Positions 5,580-8,094 of a stretch of DNA of 8,094 nt are shown one piece after another. Position 1 is the stretch's first letter. Each line of letters begins with the position of its first letter. The notes under the pieces are model-generated. The model did not search any database and had not been told where the DNA came from. It saw only the letters and a program-made list of their open reading frames with translations. The DNA is from Alphaproteobacteria bacterium (lineage in GTDB: Bacteria > Pseudomonadota > Alphaproteobacteria > Rhizobiales > Rhizobiaceae), in the NCBI GenBank assembly GCA_030428345.1, contig JAUIBM010000110.1:1-8094 (forward strand), in the 5' to 3' direction. A program made the translations under genes and the position numbers.

Positions 5580-6805
5580 GCGCTACTTTTATCATCGAAA
5601 GACTGGGTAACCGGGGCGACGGCGTCGCCACTGCCGAGGGCGATTCGGTATATGTGCCCTATGCGCTTCCCGGAGAGACGGTGCAGACGTCGTCGGAGGG
5701 GGAGCGGCGCAAGCTGGAACAGGTCGTGTCCGCGTCCAGGGCCCGCATCAAGCCAATTTGCAGCCATTTCGGCACCTGCGGGGGCTGCCACCTGCAGCAT
5801 CTGGAACGCAGTCTCTATCTCAAGTGGAAAAGCCGGCTCGTGGAAGAAGCGCTGGAGCGCGAAGAACTCGAGCTCAAGCCCGAACCGATCATCCCGTTTG
5901 GCGCACATGAGCGGCGCAGGGTGGTGTTCACCGCCATCCGGTCGGGCGCAGAGACCGTGCTCGGCTTTTCCGAGCGCAATACCAACCGTGTCGTCGACAT
6001 TTCGCAATGCCCGGTCTTGTTGCCGCGCATAGAGCAGGCGCTGCCGGTGGTGCAGGCCATCGCCGCGCATCTGGCCCCGCGTTCGGGCGCGATCAAGCTG
6101 TCGGTGGTCGCTTGCGACAACGGCCTCGACATCGCGATATCGACCGGCAGCTTCACCCCCGAGGAAGCGCGGCAGAAGGCGATCGGCGAAGCATCCGACC
6201 CGGCGATCGCCCGCCTTACCCTCAACGACGAGATGCTGATCGAACGCCGCCGGCCCCTGCTGGTGATCGGACGCGCGCTGGTGACGCCGCCGCCGGGCGG
6301 CTTCGTGCAGGCCGTGCAGGGCGCGGAACAGGCGATGGCCGCGCTGGTGACCAAGCATCTGTTCGACTGCAAGCATACCGCCGATCTGTTTAGCGGCTTC
6401 GGCACCTTCGCGCTTCGCCTTGCCGAACGCTCGACCGTGCTCGCCGTCGAATCCGACGGCGCGGCGCTGGCGACGCTGGTGCGCAGCTGGCGCGAGGCGG
6501 GCGGCGCTCTGAAGCCGATCTCGACCGCCAAGCGCGATCTGTTCCGCAGTCCCGTCACCGCCCATGAACTGAAGAAGATCGAGGGGGTGGTGTTCGATCC
6601 GCCGCGCGGCGGCGCGCAGGCGCAGGCCACGCAATTGGCCAAGTCCGGCGTCGCGCGCATCGCCGCGGTGTCGTGCAATCCCGGCTCGCTGGCGCGCGAT
6701 CTGCGCATCCTCGTCGATAGCGGCTACCGGCTCCTCTCGGTCACGCCGATCGACCAGTTCGTCTTCACCCCGCATGTTGAGGCCGTGGCGCTGCTGGAGC
6801 GGTAA
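5576..6805 (+). CDS. rlmD: RlmD/RumA-like RNA uracil-C5 methyltransferase with Fe-S cluster
   Basis: The 409-residue protein belongs to the TrmA/RlmC/RlmD family, which makes 5-methyluridine in RNA using SAM. A TRAM-like N-terminus (about residues 5-55, IERLGNRGDGVA then VPYALPGETV) is followed by cysteines C62, C68 and C71 in CSHFGTCGGC and a fourth at C145, the 4Fe-4S ligands. The SAM motif DLFSGFGTF is at 270-278 and DPPR at 341-344. The nucleophile is C367 in SCNPGS, and the C-terminal general base E402 is in the TPHVEAV segment. TRAM plus Fe-S points to RlmD (U1939 of 23S rRNA) rather than TrmA, but the target base is inferred and the symbol is family-level. The frame continues upstream inside tlyA, yet the family N-terminus begins right after TTG at 5576-5578. 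That codon overlaps the tlyA stop (5577-5579), so translation is probably coupled. Confidence 0.92.
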   Translation: MSATFIIERLGNRGDGVATAEGDSVYVPYALPGETVQTSSEGERRKLEQVVSASRARIKPICSHFGTCGGCHLQHLERSLYLKWKSRLVEEALEREELELKPEPIIPFGAHERRRVVFTAIRSGAETVLGFSERNTNRVVDISQCPVLLPRIEQALPVVQAIAAHLAPRSGAIKLSVVACDNGLDIAISTGSFTPEEARQKAIGEASDPAIARLTLNDEMLIERRRPLLVIGRALVTPPPGGFVQAVQGAEQAMAALVTKHLFDCKHTADLFSGFGTFALRLAERSTVLAVESDGAALATLVRSWREAGGALKPISTAKRDLFRSPVTAHELKKIEGVVFDPPRGGAQAQATQLAKSGVARIAAVSCNPGSLARDLRILVDSGYRLLSVTPIDQFVFTPHVEAVALLER

Positions 6806-6833
6806 CACAGACGCTTGCGGCCGGGGTGAGCCG

Positions 6834-6860
6834 ACAGGCACGCCCGCCTCACGCCTGTTT
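6834..6860. terminator. Possible terminator between convergent genes
   Basis: ACAGGC (6834-6839) pairs with GCCTGT (6853-6858) around a 13-base loop and is followed by two more T residues. A competing pairing GTGAG (6826-6830) / CTCAC (6848-6852) exists. The site lies in the 57-base gap between the converging RNA methyltransferase and crotonase genes, where termination is expected. The T-tract is short, so this is weak. Confidence 0.35.
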
Positions 6861-6862
6861 CC

Positions 6863-7627
6863 TCAAGCCGGCTTTTTCTGGCCCTTCTGCATGAAGGCCA
6901 TGAACGCGGTCCGCGCCTCGTCCGATTTCAGCCGGTCCTGCCACAGCACCGCTTCCTCGCGCATGCGCGCCAGCACGTCAGCGCGGTCGCCGCGCACCAG
7001 GTCCCGGGCGATGCGCAGCGCCTCGGCCGGCTTGGACGCGATCTCGGCCGCCGCGGCGCGGGCGCGATCCTCCAGTTCGGCGGAGGGCACGACGCGATTG
7101 ACGAAACCGGCCTCGCGCGCATCCTCGGCGGAGAAGGTCTCCCCCATCGCCAGCAGGGCGAAGGCGCGATGGTGGCCCATCATGCCCGGCGCGATCAGGC
7201 TGGAGCCTGCTTCCGGCAATATTCCCAGATCGACAAAGGGTGTCTTGAAGATGGAGACCTGCGAGGCAACCACATAGTCGCAATGCATCAGCATGGTGGT
7301 GCCGACGCCGATCGCCATGCCGTCGACGCCCGCGACAACCGCCTTCTTCGCACAGATGATGCGCTCCAGAAAATCGAAGACCGCATTGGAGCCGCGCTCG
7401 CCGCCCATGGCGACCTTCAGGAAATCGCCGATGTCGTTGCCGGCGGTGAATGCCCCCGGAACGCCGAGGATCAGCGTGGCGCGGATCGATGCATCTTCTG
7501 CCGCCTGATCGAGCGCGCCGGCCAGGGCAGCGTACATTTCGGAGGTCAGGGCGTTCTTCTTGTCGGCCCGGTTCATGCGGACCGTCAGGACGCCGGCTTG
7601 GGCGGAGATGTCGATGAATTCGCTCAT
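6863..7627 (-). CDS. Crotonase-family protein, probable enoyl-CoA isomerase rather than hydratase
   Basis: The 254-residue protein has the crotonase fold: ADKKNALTSEM (21-31) near the N-terminus, the first oxyanion-hole segment GAFTAGNDIGDF (58-69) and the second AGVDGMAIGVGTTM (99-112). The two glutamates used by enoyl-CoA hydratases are not at their usual places: the hydratase PEI motif reads PFV (130-132) and the second position is in an HHRAFAL segment. Instead Glu139 in GILPEAGSS matches the catalytic glutamate position of delta3,delta2-enoyl-CoA isomerases (ECI2/Eci1 type), as does the GND triad at 63-65. It would move the double bond of unsaturated acyl-CoA so that it can enter beta-oxidation. 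The start is the ATG at 7627 with GAGGAAA (7633-7639) five bases upstream, overlapping the stop of the preceding acyl-CoA dehydrogenase gene. Automatic annotation would probably say enoyl-CoA hydratase. Confidence 0.9.
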   Translation of the reverse strand: MSEFIDISAQAGVLTVRMNRADKKNALTSEMYAALAGALDQAAEDASIRATLILGVPGAFTAGNDIGDFLKVAMGGERGSNAVFDFLERIICAKKAVVAGVDGMAIGVGTTMLMHCDYVVASQVSIFKTPFVDLGILPEAGSSLIAPGMMGHHRAFALLAMGETFSAEDAREAGFVNRVVPSAELEDRARAAAAEIASKPAEALRIARDLVRGDRADVLARMREEAVLWQDRLKSDEARTAFMAFMQKGQKKPA

Positions 7628-7632
7628 GTCGG

Positions 7633-7639
7633 TTTCCTC
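7633..7639 (-). promoter_or_regulatory. Ribosome binding site overlapping the acyl-CoA dehydrogenase stop
   Basis: GAGGAAA on the minus strand is five bases before the ATG at 7627 and overlaps the TGA stop (7638-7640) of the upstream gene. It fixes the crotonase start and rules out the longer frame reaching 7720; it also points to a single operon. Confidence 0.75.
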
Positions 7640-8094
7640 ACGAGGCCAGAAGCTGGCGCGCCGCCAGGAGGCTCGCCGAGCCCTCGACAACACGCGACTT
7701 GAGCGCGCCGCACTCTCCAAGGAAGTTTTCCGCGTGATAGCGCGCGAGGCCCGCGCGTGCGCCTTCCGCCAATCCCGCCCTTGCGAGATAGGCGCCCCCG
7801 GCCGCCAGCGCGAAGAGCCGCAGGAAGGGCGTCGCGCCGGACAGCGCTTCCTCCATGCGCCCCGCGCCGAGACAGGCCAGCAGCCACTCGCCCGCCTCGC
7901 TCACCTCGTCGATCGCGCTTTCTAGGAGCGCGGCGGTATCCCCGAACGTCTCGCTGTTCGTGCCGCGCACCCGCTCGGCGATCTCGCGCAATTCTCCCAG
8001 ATAGCCGCGGAACGCCTCGCCGCCCGAAAGCGGCAACTTGCGCGTCACCAGATCGATCGCCTGGATGCCGTTCGTGCCCTCATAGATCGGGTTG
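7638..8094 (-). CDS. Acyl-CoA dehydrogenase, C-terminal part (5' end outside window)
   Basis: The frame is open to the window's right edge, and the visible 151 residues are the C-terminal end of a long (FadE/AcdA-type, usually near 600 residues) acyl-CoA dehydrogenase. The first visible residues include IYEGTNGIQAIDLVTRKL, whose Glu is the catalytic base that removes the alpha proton of the acyl-CoA in this family. The Thr-Asn-Gly-Ile-Gln run is typical of the long subfamily. The following roughly 130 residues form an Ala- and Glu-rich helical bundle, matching the extra C-terminal domain of these enzymes (acetyl-CoA-dehydrogenase C-terminal-like). A GTG at 8046-8048 is in frame but falls within the conserved domain, so it is not the start. 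It is followed 10 bp later by the crotonase gene, giving a two-step fatty-acid oxidation operon. Substrate chain length cannot be told. Confidence 0.9.
   Translation of the reverse strand, partial: NPIYEGTNGIQAIDLVTRKLPLSGGEAFRGYLGELREIAERVRGTNSETFGDTAALLESAIDEVSEAGEWLLACLGAGRMEEALSGATPFLRLFALAAGGAYLARAGLAEGARAGLARYHAENFLGECGALKSRVVEGSASLLAARQLLAS

Noticed and set aside
5012..6841. A 609-codon open frame on the minus strand antisense to tlyA and the RNA methyltransferase
   Set aside because: It is antisense to two well-supported genes, its translation is Arg/Gly/His-rich with no motif, and long antisense frames are expected where third positions are G/C-rich.
6865..6877. AAGCCGGCTT followed by T residues as an intrinsic terminator
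   Set aside because: The palindrome has no room for a loop without reducing the stem to about three pairs, and it lies inside the coding end of the crotonase gene.

Overview
The window comes from a high-GC alphaproteobacterial chromosome. It is most likely from the Rhizobiales (Hyphomicrobiales, the Mesorhizobium/Rhizobium/Brucella side). The best taxonomic hint is a 46-bp imperfect palindrome at 2937-2982, which I recognise from memory as a common rhizobial intergenic repeat. Gene styles and codon choice (strong G/C third positions) agree. No phage, IS, CRISPR, tRNA or rRNA sequence was seen.

Left block (1-3559): the 3' end of a class III adenylate cyclase on the plus strand meets, tail to tail with a 12-bp overlap, a minus-strand redox group. 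In transcription order that group is an OsmC-family protein (2996-3559), a two-dinucleotide-fold flavin monooxygenase-like protein (1671-2912, GTG start) and a PHBH-type FAD oxidoreductase (499-1659). The two flavoprotein genes are tightly coupled: the ribosome binding site of the second overlaps the stop codon of the first. The osmC gene is separated from them by 83 bp holding the palindromic repeat, and three perfect 13-bp tandem repeats plus a degenerate fourth lie just upstream of osmC.

Middle gap (3560-4467): about 900 bp without a convincing gene. It contains the 13-bp repeats, two A+T-rich patches that may hold promoters, and otherwise unassigned sequence.

Right block (4468-8094): a small exported protein of unknown function (4468-4788) has its stop codon in the loop of a GC-rich hairpin. 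It is followed by tlyA (ribosomal RNA 2'-O-methyltransferase family) and a TRAM/Fe-S/SAM-type RNA m5U methyltransferase (RlmD/RumA-like). That gene appears to start at a TTG overlapping the tlyA stop codon, so the two form a translationally coupled RNA-modification pair. Convergent to them on the minus strand is a fatty-acid oxidation pair: the C-terminal part of an acyl-CoA dehydrogenase (cut by the window edge) and a crotonase-family protein. The residue pattern of the latter fits a delta3,delta2-enoyl-CoA isomerase better than a hydratase.

Most of the window is ordinary housekeeping and accessory metabolism. The points that merit a second look are the OsmC plus two-flavoprotein group with its 13-bp repeats, the isomerase-like active site, the exported small protein, and the long non-coding gap. 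I see no clear evidence of a wholly new system.
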